Positions 7,387 through 14,079 of a stretch of 26,810 nucleotides of DNA are shown here, in pieces; position 1 is the stretch's first letter; every line of letters begins with the position of its first letter. Source of the stretch: JAISXK01 sp031549625 (lineage in GTDB: Bacteria; Bacillota; Clostridia; Christensenellales; CAG-138). The DNA lies in the NCBI GenBank assembly GCA_031549625.1, contig JAVBPK010000043.1, forward strand, positions 1-26,810. The letters are read 5' to 3'. Position numbers and translations under genes: made by a program. Under the pieces are notes generated by a model, which worked only from the letters and a program-made list of their open reading frames with translations, was not told where the DNA came from and made no database searches.

Positions 7387-8403
7387 ATGAACAAAATCAG
7401 GTGGGGTATCGTCGGACCTGGCTGGGTAGCCAACCGCTTCGCCGAGGGAATGACATACACGGAAGACGGCGTAGTGCAGGCTGTGTCCTCCATCATATTG
7501 GAGCAGGCGCAGGCATTTGCGAAGGCGCATAACATTCCCAGGGCATATGGAAACAATGCCGCGTTGTTTGCCGACCCGGATGTGGATATCGTGTATATAT
7601 CCGTGCTAAACCCCGATCATGCGGATGTGGTGTGTCAGGCGCTGGATGCCGGCAAGCCCTGCGTCTGCGAAAAGCCATTCGCTCTCAATGCCGCGCAAGC
7701 GCAGCGCATGGTGGATAAGGCAAGGGAGAAAAAGCTCTTCCTCATGGAAGCCATGTGGAGCCGGTTTCTGCCCATGGCGGGTGTAGTACGCAAATGGCTG
7801 GCTGAGAAGGCTATAGGCGATGTCAAAATGGCGATGCTGGATCAGGGCTTTTTATTTGACGTGGATTACGCCAAACCGATGCGGCAGTTCGACCGCGCGG
7901 TGGGCGGCGGCGCCATGCTGGATGTGGGCGTGTACGCCATCAACTATGCCTCTATGATCTTCGGCTGCAAACCCGCCGAAATCAAGGCCATGGCCTCGAT
8001 TGGCCCAACAGGGGTGGATGAACAGTCTACCATCGTGTTGCGCTATCCGGGCGGTGAGCAAGCCGTCATCATGGACTCCATGCTCACAGAGACCCCGCAG
8101 GTGATGTGGATAGCAGGCACAAAGGGGCACATTCAGGTGCGTATGCCGTTTATGGACTGTGAGGACGCCGTGCTCACCATGGAGCAAAAACTACTGCCGG
8201 GCAATCACGACCGCGTGGAAAGGGTACATGTCCCTATGGACGGGCGCGGCTATCGCTACGAGGCTGAGGAGGCCATGCGCTGCCTGAAAGCGGGCAAGTT
8301 GGAGAGTGATCTGCTGCCGCTGGAGGAGACAATAGGCGTTATGAGGATACTGGACGCCGCGCGCGCCCAGTGGGGCCTCTGCTATCCCGGAGAATACGAT
8401 TGA
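7387..8403 (+). CDS. Gfo/Idh/MocA-family NAD(P)-dependent oxidoreductase
   Basis: A 338-residue protein of normal family length. The ATG at 7387 follows AAGGAG by 8 nt; an upstream in-frame TTG (7315) lacks such a site. The N-terminal Rossmann motif is GIVGPGWVANRF (residues 7-18), the family EKP motif is at 95-97, and LDVGVYAINYASMIFG at 178-193 carries Asp179 and Tyr183. The EKP Lys plus Asp/Tyr pattern and the EAMWSRF segment (121-127) resemble the dimeric dihydrodiol dehydrogenase / glucose-fructose oxidoreductase branch, which oxidises or reduces a hydroxyl on sugars or cyclic diols. It is the first gene of an operon with an SDR, a flavin-reductase-like protein and a sugar importer, so a sugar-like substrate taken up by that importer is likely. 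The exact substrate cannot be read from the sequence. Confidence 0.9.
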   Translation: MNKIRWGIVGPGWVANRFAEGMTYTEDGVVQAVSSIILEQAQAFAKAHNIPRAYGNNAALFADPDVDIVYISVLNPDHADVVCQALDAGKPCVCEKPFALNAAQAQRMVDKAREKKLFLMEAMWSRFLPMAGVVRKWLAEKAIGDVKMAMLDQGFLFDVDYAKPMRQFDRAVGGGAMLDVGVYAINYASMIFGCKPAEIKAMASIGPTGVDEQSTIVLRYPGGEQAVIMDSMLTETPQVMWIAGTKGHIQVRMPFMDCEDAVLTMEQKLLPGNHDRVERVHVPMDGRGYRYEAEEAMRCLKAGKLESDLLPLEETIGVMRILDAARAQWGLCYPGEYD

Positions 8404-8459
8404 CCGCGCGTGGTCAGTTTGGTCATATCATAAAAGAAAATAGAACGGAGGAACCCACT

Positions 8460-9233
8460 ATGCTGCAAAACCGCATCGCGCTGGTTACCGGGGCAGCCCG
8501 GGGGATGGGTAGGGCCACCTGCCTGAAGATGGCTGGCTATGGCGCCGATATCATCGCCGCCGATATCGAGTTGGCCGCCGCCGAGAAAACCGCCGCCGCC
8601 GTACGGGCGCTTGGCCGCCGCGCCATCGCCGTGAGGATGGATGTGAGCGACAAGGCCGAGGTGGACGCGGGCTTTAAAAGGGCCGTGGAGGAATTCGGGC
8701 GGCTCGACATACTGTGCAACTATGCCGGCATTGTCATCGCGCAGGTGCTTACGGAGATCACCGAGGAGCAATGGTATAAAAGTATGGATGTGAACGCCAA
8801 GGGCGCGTTGCTCGTGAGTCAGGCTGCGGCAAGAATCATGATTCCGCAAAAGTACGGGCGTATTATCAACACGGCGTCCCAGTCTGGTACACAGGGGGAA
8901 TACGCCAACGGTCCGTACTGCATTTCCAAGGCTACCATACCGATGTTGACGCAAATACTCGCCATAGAGCTTTCCAAGTATAATATTATTTGCAACTCAA
9001 TGTCGCCTGGATACACCAATTCCGAGCTGTTCCAAAATGGTATGGCCGACCGCGCGAAGCAAGAGGGCACCAGCGCCAAGGCGCTCATCAACGACCTGAT
9101 GAAAAATGTGCCCATCGGCCGCGCCGCCGAGCCGGAGGAAATCGCGGAGCTGGCCTGCTTCCTCGCGAGCGAAAAGAACACATACCTCACCGGCACAGAC
9201 CTGCTGATTGCCGGTGGAAACGTGATGCACTGA
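8460..9233 (+). CDS. Short-chain dehydrogenase/reductase (SDR), classical type
   Basis: A 257-residue classical SDR. The cofactor motif TGAARGMG is at 10-17; NYAG (87-90) replaces the common NNAG; Asn112, Ser140/142, Tyr153 and Lys157 (YCISK) form the catalytic set. Asp35 at the end of strand 2 (AADIE) suggests NAD rather than NADP. The start at 8460 is chosen because GGAGG ends 7 nt before it; it follows the upstream gene by 56 bp in the same operon. Family members oxidise secondary alcohols of sugars and polyols or reduce 3-ketoacyl groups; the context favours a sugar-derived substrate. Confidence 0.9.
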   Translation: MLQNRIALVTGAARGMGRATCLKMAGYGADIIAADIELAAAEKTAAAVRALGRRAIAVRMDVSDKAEVDAGFKRAVEEFGRLDILCNYAGIVIAQVLTEITEEQWYKSMDVNAKGALLVSQAAARIMIPQKYGRIINTASQSGTQGEYANGPYCISKATIPMLTQILAIELSKYNIICNSMSPGYTNSELFQNGMADRAKQEGTSAKALINDLMKNVPIGRAAEPEEIAELACFLASEKNTYLTGTDLLIAGGNVMH

Positions 9234-9271
9234 CACGGATGAAGCAAAACAATAAAGATAGGAGCCAACCC

Positions 9272-10159
9272 ATGGATTTTAAATATTTTGATGTGCAACA
9301 GATATTTGCCGATGTGGAAAAGAACGATCAGTTCGATATGGGCGATATCATACTTTCCTATGAGGATACCGGCTTTTCGCATCGTTGGATACAGCCGCCC
9401 GTCGCCTGCTATCTGGTAAACACCATGGATCAGTATGGTAACGTGAACAGCGCGCCCATCAGTATGGGCACCGCCATGTGGGGTGAGCCGGCAGACTGCG
9501 GATGGTATTTCTGCTTTAATGTACACAATCGCCGCAACACCCGCAAGAACCTGCTGTTGCATAAGGAGTGCGTGGTAAGTTTTTACCCCGCCAAGCTTAT
9601 GCAGGAGACGCTGGTGGCCACCATGCCTTTGCCGCCGGGTATCAATGAGATAGAGGTGGCAAAGCTCACCCCCTTCCCCAGTCGGCAGGTGGCGCCGCCG
9701 AGTATCGAGGAATGCGTGTCCAATCTGGAGGTAAAGATTCTCGACAGCTATCCCCTCAGCAACAATACCCTTTTCATTGGCAAGGTGGTGGGGTGTTCCG
9801 TGCAGGCAGACATGGTGGAAAAGGATATAGCCATGCCGGATCAGCCGGGTCTGGGGCGTGCCGACCTGCTCTATGAGGTATCCATCAACGGCACGCCATC
9901 GCGCCTGAACCATATGCGTATGAACCCGGGCTCTACGCTCCGCCATAGTGAAAAGCTGGGCGACGACAAGCGCTGGATCGGCAACTTCTACACCTGGATG
10001 GACAGCGAGGAAAAGCGTGGCCGGATAACCGCCGCTGAAAAGGCGGAGCTGCTTGCGCTGGAAAAGACGTGGGTAGCAGACCGTGATCCCAAGCGCAACG
10101 GGGATACCAAGCGCAGGCTTACCGATAAGCTGACAGAAATCTGCTGGCGCAACATATAG
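9272..10159 (+). CDS. Flavin-reductase-like FMN-binding split-barrel protein
   Basis: A 295-residue protein. The segment from about 40 to 190 (PPVACYLVNTMDQYGNVNSA, ISMGTAMWGEP, NTRKNLL, VSFYPAKLMQET) has the layout of the flavin reductase / FMN-binding split-barrel family. Typical members have 160-210 residues; here about 100 extra C-terminal residues rich in charged side chains follow, and an unusual N-terminal segment of about 35 residues precedes the barrel. The ATG at 9272 follows GGAG by 7 nt; an in-frame ATG at 9239 has no binding site. It lies between an SDR and a sugar ABC transporter. It may supply reduced flavin or be an enzyme in its own right; no monooxygenase partner is present in the window. 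Confidence 0.75.
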   Translation: MDFKYFDVQQIFADVEKNDQFDMGDIILSYEDTGFSHRWIQPPVACYLVNTMDQYGNVNSAPISMGTAMWGEPADCGWYFCFNVHNRRNTRKNLLLHKECVVSFYPAKLMQETLVATMPLPPGINEIEVAKLTPFPSRQVAPPSIEECVSNLEVKILDSYPLSNNTLFIGKVVGCSVQADMVEKDIAMPDQPGLGRADLLYEVSINGTPSRLNHMRMNPGSTLRHSEKLGDDKRWIGNFYTWMDSEEKRGRITAAEKAELLALEKTWVADRDPKRNGDTKRRLTDKLTEICWRNI

Positions 10160-10166
10160 CCGCGCG

Positions 10167-10214
10167 CCGCGCGGGTACGATCCTGCACCGCGATGCAGTG
10201 GTTTCCCCGCGCGG
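10167..10214 (+). promoter_or_regulatory. Intercistronic stem-loop between metabolic and transport genes
   Basis: A perfect 9-bp GC-only inverted repeat, CCGCGCGGG (10167-10175) and its complement (10206-10214), encloses a second 5-bp stem, CTGCA/TGCAG (10183-10187, 10194-10198). There is no T tract, so it is not a standard terminator. It may stabilise or process the operon mRNA and separate expression of the transporter genes. Confidence 0.5.
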
Positions 10215-10267
10215 GCACACGCTTCCCTGGCGGAGATCTCACACCACCCCAACGAAAGGATGCGGCC

Positions 10268-11767
10268 ATGAGTCAAGATACGCGTGAATACATCCTGCAA
10301 ATGAAGGGCATCCGCAAGGTGTTCCCCGGCGTGATAGCGCTGGATGACATGCGGCTTAACGTGCGGCGAGGCAGCGTACATGTGCTGGTGGGGGAAAACG
10401 GCGCCGGCAAATCGACGCTCATGAAAGTGCTCTCGGGGCAATATCAGGTAGACGCCGGCGAAATATGGTTCGATGGCGGCCCGCTTGCCGTTGGCAGCGC
10501 CAAGGAGAGCCTGAATACCGGCATTGCCATGGTGCATCAAGAGTTGAGCCCCATACTTGAGATGACAGTAGGGGAAAACATATTTCTTGGCCGTGAGCCC
10601 ATGCAGAAGAACCGGCTGCTCATCCACCACGGAGACCTGTACAGCGAGGCTGAACAAGTGCTGCGACGCATCGGGCTGAGCTATCCCGTGCGTTCCAAAA
10701 TGAAGGATCTGAGCGTCGCCTCGCTTCAACTGATCGAGATCGCAAAGGCGGTGTCACGCGAGGCAAAGCTCATCATCATGGATGAGCCAACCTCGGCCAT
10801 CACCGAAAAAGAGGTGGAAATCCTGTTTGCGCAGGTGGCGGAACTCAAGCGGCAGGGCATCGCCATCATTTACATCACCCACAAGATGGACGAGATATTC
10901 CGTATCGCCGACGATATCACGGTCATTCGCGACGGCAAGTGGATCGTCAGCGGCCCGGCGTCGGAGTTTACGCAGCAGCGCATTGTAGAGCACATGGTGG
11001 GGCGCACCATCGACAATTTTTTTCCGAAGGAGAACGTGCCCATTGGCAATGTGGTGCTGGAGGTCAGAAATCTTTGCTCCGAAGGGCTGTTCCGGGATAT
11101 CAGCTTTCAGGTGCGCGCGGGCGAAATACTGGGCATCGCGGGCCTGGTGGGCGCGGGCCGCACAGAGGTGGCGAGGGCTATATTCGGCCTCGACCCCATC
11201 ACCGGCGGAGAAATCTTTATGCATGGCAGGCCGGTGCGCATACGCCGCCCCCGGGATGCCGTACAAAACGGCATCGCTATGGTCAGCGAGGATCGCAAGG
11301 CCGTGGGACTTGTGCTGTGCCGCCCTGTGCGCGAAAACATATCGTTGGCCAACCTCCGGCTCTTTGCGAAAGGGCCATGGATAGAGGGTCGCAGGGAAAA
11401 GGCCAGGGTAGGGGAGATGGTGGAGCTGCTGCGAATCAAGATCGCGGGGCAAAATCAGGAGGCCGCGTCGCTTTCGGGCGGCAATCAGCAAAAGGTGGTG
11501 CTGGCTAAATGGCTGCTGGGCGAGCTGAAGGTATTGATACTGGATGAGCCCACCCGTGGCATCGATGTGGGCTCCAAGGCGGAAATACACAGGCTTATGT
11601 GCCAGCTTGCGGGGCAGGGCATCGCTATCGTTATGATATCCTCCGAGTTGCCCGAAATACTGGGCATGAGTGACCGCATCGTGGTGATGCACGAGGGGTT
11701 GATGCGCGGCGAGCTGCCTCGCGCCGAGGCTGCCTCCGAAACCATCATGCATCTGGCTATATCGTAA
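10268..11767 (+). CDS. Sugar ABC importer ATPase, double-domain (RbsA/MglA/XylG type)
   Basis: A 499-residue tandem ATPase, normal for ribose-type importers. In domain 1, Walker A is GENGAGKST (42-50), the signature is LSVAS and Walker B is LIIMDEPTSA. In domain 2, the Walker A position is the degenerate GLVGAGRTE usual for this family, with signature LSGGNQQKV and Walker B LILDEPTRGID. It powers the permease encoded 16 bp downstream. ATG at 10268 with AAAGGA 7 nt ahead. Specificity is set by the binding protein (12774) and cannot be read from the ATPase. Confidence 0.95.
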   Translation: MSQDTREYILQMKGIRKVFPGVIALDDMRLNVRRGSVHVLVGENGAGKSTLMKVLSGQYQVDAGEIWFDGGPLAVGSAKESLNTGIAMVHQELSPILEMTVGENIFLGREPMQKNRLLIHHGDLYSEAEQVLRRIGLSYPVRSKMKDLSVASLQLIEIAKAVSREAKLIIMDEPTSAITEKEVEILFAQVAELKRQGIAIIYITHKMDEIFRIADDITVIRDGKWIVSGPASEFTQQRIVEHMVGRTIDNFFPKENVPIGNVVLEVRNLCSEGLFRDISFQVRAGEILGIAGLVGAGRTEVARAIFGLDPITGGEIFMHGRPVRIRRPRDAVQNGIAMVSEDRKAVGLVLCRPVRENISLANLRLFAKGPWIEGRREKARVGEMVELLRIKIAGQNQEAASLSGGNQQKVVLAKWLLGELKVLILDEPTRGIDVGSKAEIHRLMCQLAGQGIAIVMISSELPEILGMSDRIVVMHEGLMRGELPRAEAASETIMHLAIS

Positions 11768-11783
11768 TAGGGGGACGCTATGT

Positions 11784-12722
11784 ATGAGAAGCATATACAA
11801 AAAATACGGTACGCTCATCATTTTTCTGTTGATATTTGTCGCGGCATCCTTTGCGTCGCCCTCCTTTTTAAAGGTGCAAAACCTGCTCAACGTGCTTTTA
11901 CAGCTCTCTGTAGTCACGCTTCTGGCGCTGGGGGCCACGTTCGTCATCACTCTTGGGCAGATCGACGTATCAGTGGGTTCGGTGGCGGCGCTCACCGGCT
12001 GCCTCGCTTGCGCGGTGATGAGCAGCACGAAAAACATATTTCTCGCCGTGCTCACCGGCCTGCTGGTGGGCTGTGCGGTGGGGTTTATCAACGGCTTTAT
12101 CATCTCGCAGTTTAAAATACCCGCCTTTGTAATGACGCTCGGCATGACCACGGCGGCGCGCGGTACGGTGCTGCTCTATACCAATGCGGTACCCATCACG
12201 GATCTCGGCAGCTTTATTTTCATCGGGCAGGGTTCTATGTTGGGGCTGCCCATGCCGATCATCATACTCGCGGTAGCGTTCTTAGTTTGCTCGCTGCTCA
12301 TGCGCAAAACGAAGTTTGGCCGCTATGTGGTGGCCTGTGGGGGCAATGTAGCGGCGGCGGAGGCCTCGGGAATCAACGTCAAGCTTGTCACCATACAGAC
12401 ATTTCTGCTCAACGGCATACTCACGGCTATCGCAGGCCTCGTGCTCATGGCTCGTATTAATTCGGGCCAGCCATCGCAGGGCGTGGGGTATGAGTTTGAC
12501 GCTATCACAGCGGTGGTGGTGGGCGGTACGACGCTCGCGGGCGGCGTGGGCACCGTATCGGGAACGCTGATAGGTTCGCTCATCGTGGGCGTCATAAACA
12601 ATGTGCAGAGCCTGCTGGGCATCAGCTATTACTGGCAGCAGATCATAAAGGGCATCATCATCGTGCTCGCAGTCATTCTGGATGTGCAAACGAAGCACTC
12701 CAAGCTAAAAAAAAAGCTATAA
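11784..12722 (+). CDS. Sugar ABC importer permease (RbsC/MglC type)
   Basis: A 312-residue hydrophobic protein with about eight to ten membrane segments. GQIDVSVGSVAALTG near residue 58 and VVGGTTLAGGVGTVSGTLIG near 248 are the typical conserved stretches of the branched-chain/ribose permease family. The start at 11784 has GGGGGA 8-9 nt upstream; the out-of-frame ATG at 11780 is too close to that site. Probably a homodimer in the inner membrane, since no second permease gene is present. Confidence 0.95.
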   Translation: MRSIYKKYGTLIIFLLIFVAASFASPSFLKVQNLLNVLLQLSVVTLLALGATFVITLGQIDVSVGSVAALTGCLACAVMSSTKNIFLAVLTGLLVGCAVGFINGFIISQFKIPAFVMTLGMTTAARGTVLLYTNAVPITDLGSFIFIGQGSMLGLPMPIIILAVAFLVCSLLMRKTKFGRYVVACGGNVAAAEASGINVKLVTIQTFLLNGILTAIAGLVLMARINSGQPSQGVGYEFDAITAVVVGGTTLAGGVGTVSGTLIGSLIVGVINNVQSLLGISYYWQQIIKGIIIVLAVILDVQTKHSKLKKKL

Positions 12723-12725
12723 ACC

Positions 12726-12738
12726 TCAAACGGTTTGA
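12726..12738. promoter_or_regulatory. Palindrome before the binding-protein gene
   Basis: TCAAACGGTTTGA is a perfect 6-1-6 palindrome 4 bp after the permease stop and 35 bp before the lipoprotein start. It resembles the operator core (AAACG..TTT) and could also form a short RNA hairpin. A regulatory role is only a suggestion. Confidence 0.35.
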
Positions 12739-12773
12739 AAATCTGGATAACCAACTATTAAGGAGGAAATGAA

Positions 12774-13802
12774 ATGAAAAAGTTATTTGCGTCCGTTCTA
12801 GTGGTGTGCCTGTGTCTATCCTTGCTGACCGGCTGCAGCGGCCCTGGCGCCACGGCGTCGCCGGCCCCAGCATCGGCAGCCGCACCCGCTCCCTCGGCAG
12901 CGGCACCCGCAGCCACCGGGGGGAGCGATGCGTTTGTGGTGGGCTACTCGAACATCGCCGACACCGACCGCTGGTGCAAATACACCACCGATCAGTTTGC
13001 CATGTATGCCTCGCAGAATTCGAACGTGAAGCTGCTGATGAACGATGCCAACCTGGACATCGCGCGCCAAATAGATCAGGTGGATAACTTCATCCTGCAG
13101 GGTGCGAACCTGATCATATTGGCCCCCGTGGACTACGCAGGCGTCGTGCCTGGCATTAAAGCGGCCAATGATGCGGGGATACCCGTCATTTGCAGCATGA
13201 TCGCGGCGGAGAGCGGGGACTATACCTACGTGGGTGCTTCCCATTACGATGCGGGCAAGATGCAGGGCGATTACCTTGCCGAGGTGCTGCCCCAGAATGC
13301 CAAAGTGCTGTATCTTGGAGGTACGCCGGGCCTCGCACACACCACCGCCCGCTGGGAAGGCTTCCAGGATGGCTGCCTCAAGGTGCGCACCGATGTGCAG
13401 CTTTTAGATCAGCAGACAGGCAACTATGTCCGTGCGGAGGGCATGTCCCTCACTGAAAACTGGATACAGCGCTTCGACCAGTTTGATGCCATCGTGGCCG
13501 CCAACGACGAAATGGCCCTCGGCGCCGTTGAAGCGCTCAAGGGCGCAAACCGTCTGGAGGGCGTAATGGTGGTGGGCGTGGATGCCAGCTATGACGCCTG
13601 CGTGGCCATCAGAAACGGCGAGATGACCCTCTCCGTGTTCCAGAATGGAGACGCCATCGGCAAGAAAACCAGCGAAGTCATGATGGAAATTCTCAACGGC
13701 GGCACCCCGCCCAAGGAAAACATCGTGCCCTTTGAAAACGTGACTAAAGACAACGTCGAAAAGTACTATCAGGATTACCTCGCGCAGGGTTATGGCAAAT
13801 AG
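12774..13802 (+). CDS. Sugar-binding lipoprotein of the ABC importer (RbsB type)
   Basis: A 342-residue lipoprotein. The signal peptide is MKKLFASVLVVCLCLSLL with lipobox LTGC, so it is anchored outside the membrane by the Cys at about residue 21. A Pro/Ala-rich linker (residues 26-48) leads to a type I periplasmic binding domain: VVGYSNIADTDRW, QVDNFILQGANLIILAPVD, ANDEMALGAVEAL and VVGVDASYDA are the typical landmarks of ribose/galactose-type binding proteins. AGGAGG 7 nt before the ATG is the strongest ribosome site of the operon, consistent with the higher amounts needed for binding proteins. It delivers the unknown sugar-like substrate to the permease. Confidence 0.95.
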   Translation: MKKLFASVLVVCLCLSLLTGCSGPGATASPAPASAAAPAPSAAAPAATGGSDAFVVGYSNIADTDRWCKYTTDQFAMYASQNSNVKLLMNDANLDIARQIDQVDNFILQGANLIILAPVDYAGVVPGIKAANDAGIPVICSMIAAESGDYTYVGASHYDAGKMQGDYLAEVLPQNAKVLYLGGTPGLAHTTARWEGFQDGCLKVRTDVQLLDQQTGNYVRAEGMSLTENWIQRFDQFDAIVAANDEMALGAVEALKGANRLEGVMVVGVDASYDACVAIRNGEMTLSVFQNGDAIGKKTSEVMMEILNGGTPPKENIVPFENVTKDNVEKYYQDYLAQGYGK

Positions 13803-13803
13803 G

Positions 13804-13821
13804 ATGCCGGCGAACCGGCAT
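13804..13821 (+). terminator. Hairpin after the binding-protein gene (first of two)
   Basis: Perfect 7-bp stem ATGCCGG/CCGGCAT with a stable CGAA tetraloop, starting 2 bp after the stop codon. There is no T tract, so it may protect the mRNA 3' end rather than terminate alone. Confidence 0.5.
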
Positions 13822-13832
13822 GAAAAGACAGA

Positions 13833-13856
13833 GAAGCGCCGCGTTTGCGGCGCTTC
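13833..13856 (+). terminator. Hairpin after the binding-protein gene (second of two)
   Basis: Perfect 10-bp GC-rich stem GAAGCGCCGC/GCGGCGCTTC with a GTTT loop. It lacks a following T run on the plus strand. With the hairpin at 13804 it ends the operon before the next promoter at 13961. Confidence 0.55.
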
Positions 13857-13960
13857 AGACTGCAAAAAAGGGTCGTAAGGAAAATCTTTCAATCTGTGCC
13901 AAGGGAACATGTGCGTCCGCAGCCCAATTGAACGGAATGTATTGGCCTGAGGCGCATCGT

Positions 13961-13989
13961 TTGACAATATGGAACGGGGAGGGTATAAT
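13961..13989 (+). promoter_or_regulatory. Perfect consensus promoter of the YesN/AraC-like regulator gene
   Basis: TTGACA (13961-13966), 17-bp spacer, TATAAT (13984-13989): all twelve bases match the vegetative consensus. Predicted start near 13996. The ATG at 13969 lies inside the promoter and so cannot be used by this transcript. Confidence 0.9.
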
Positions 13990-14079
13990 TACAACCTAAG
14001 ATTTCATGAAGAAATATCATCCATAAAAAATGCCGATTTTAACTATATATCAAGTAAAGACTGGTTTGAAGCAGACGAT

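Noticed and set aside
8819..10729. Long open frame of 636 codons on the minus strand
   Set aside because: It lies opposite three well-supported genes (SDR, flavin-reductase-like, ABC ATPase), has no motif or ribosome site, and is His/Arg/Ala-rich as expected for the complement of GC-rich codons.
10754..12151. Open frame of 465 codons on the minus strand
   Set aside because: Antisense shadow of the ABC ATPase and permease genes, with composition typical of reverse complements.
13969..14079. N-terminal extension of the AraC-type regulator
   Set aside because: It overlaps a perfect promoter and lacks a ribosome site; the receiver-like fold starts at 14080.
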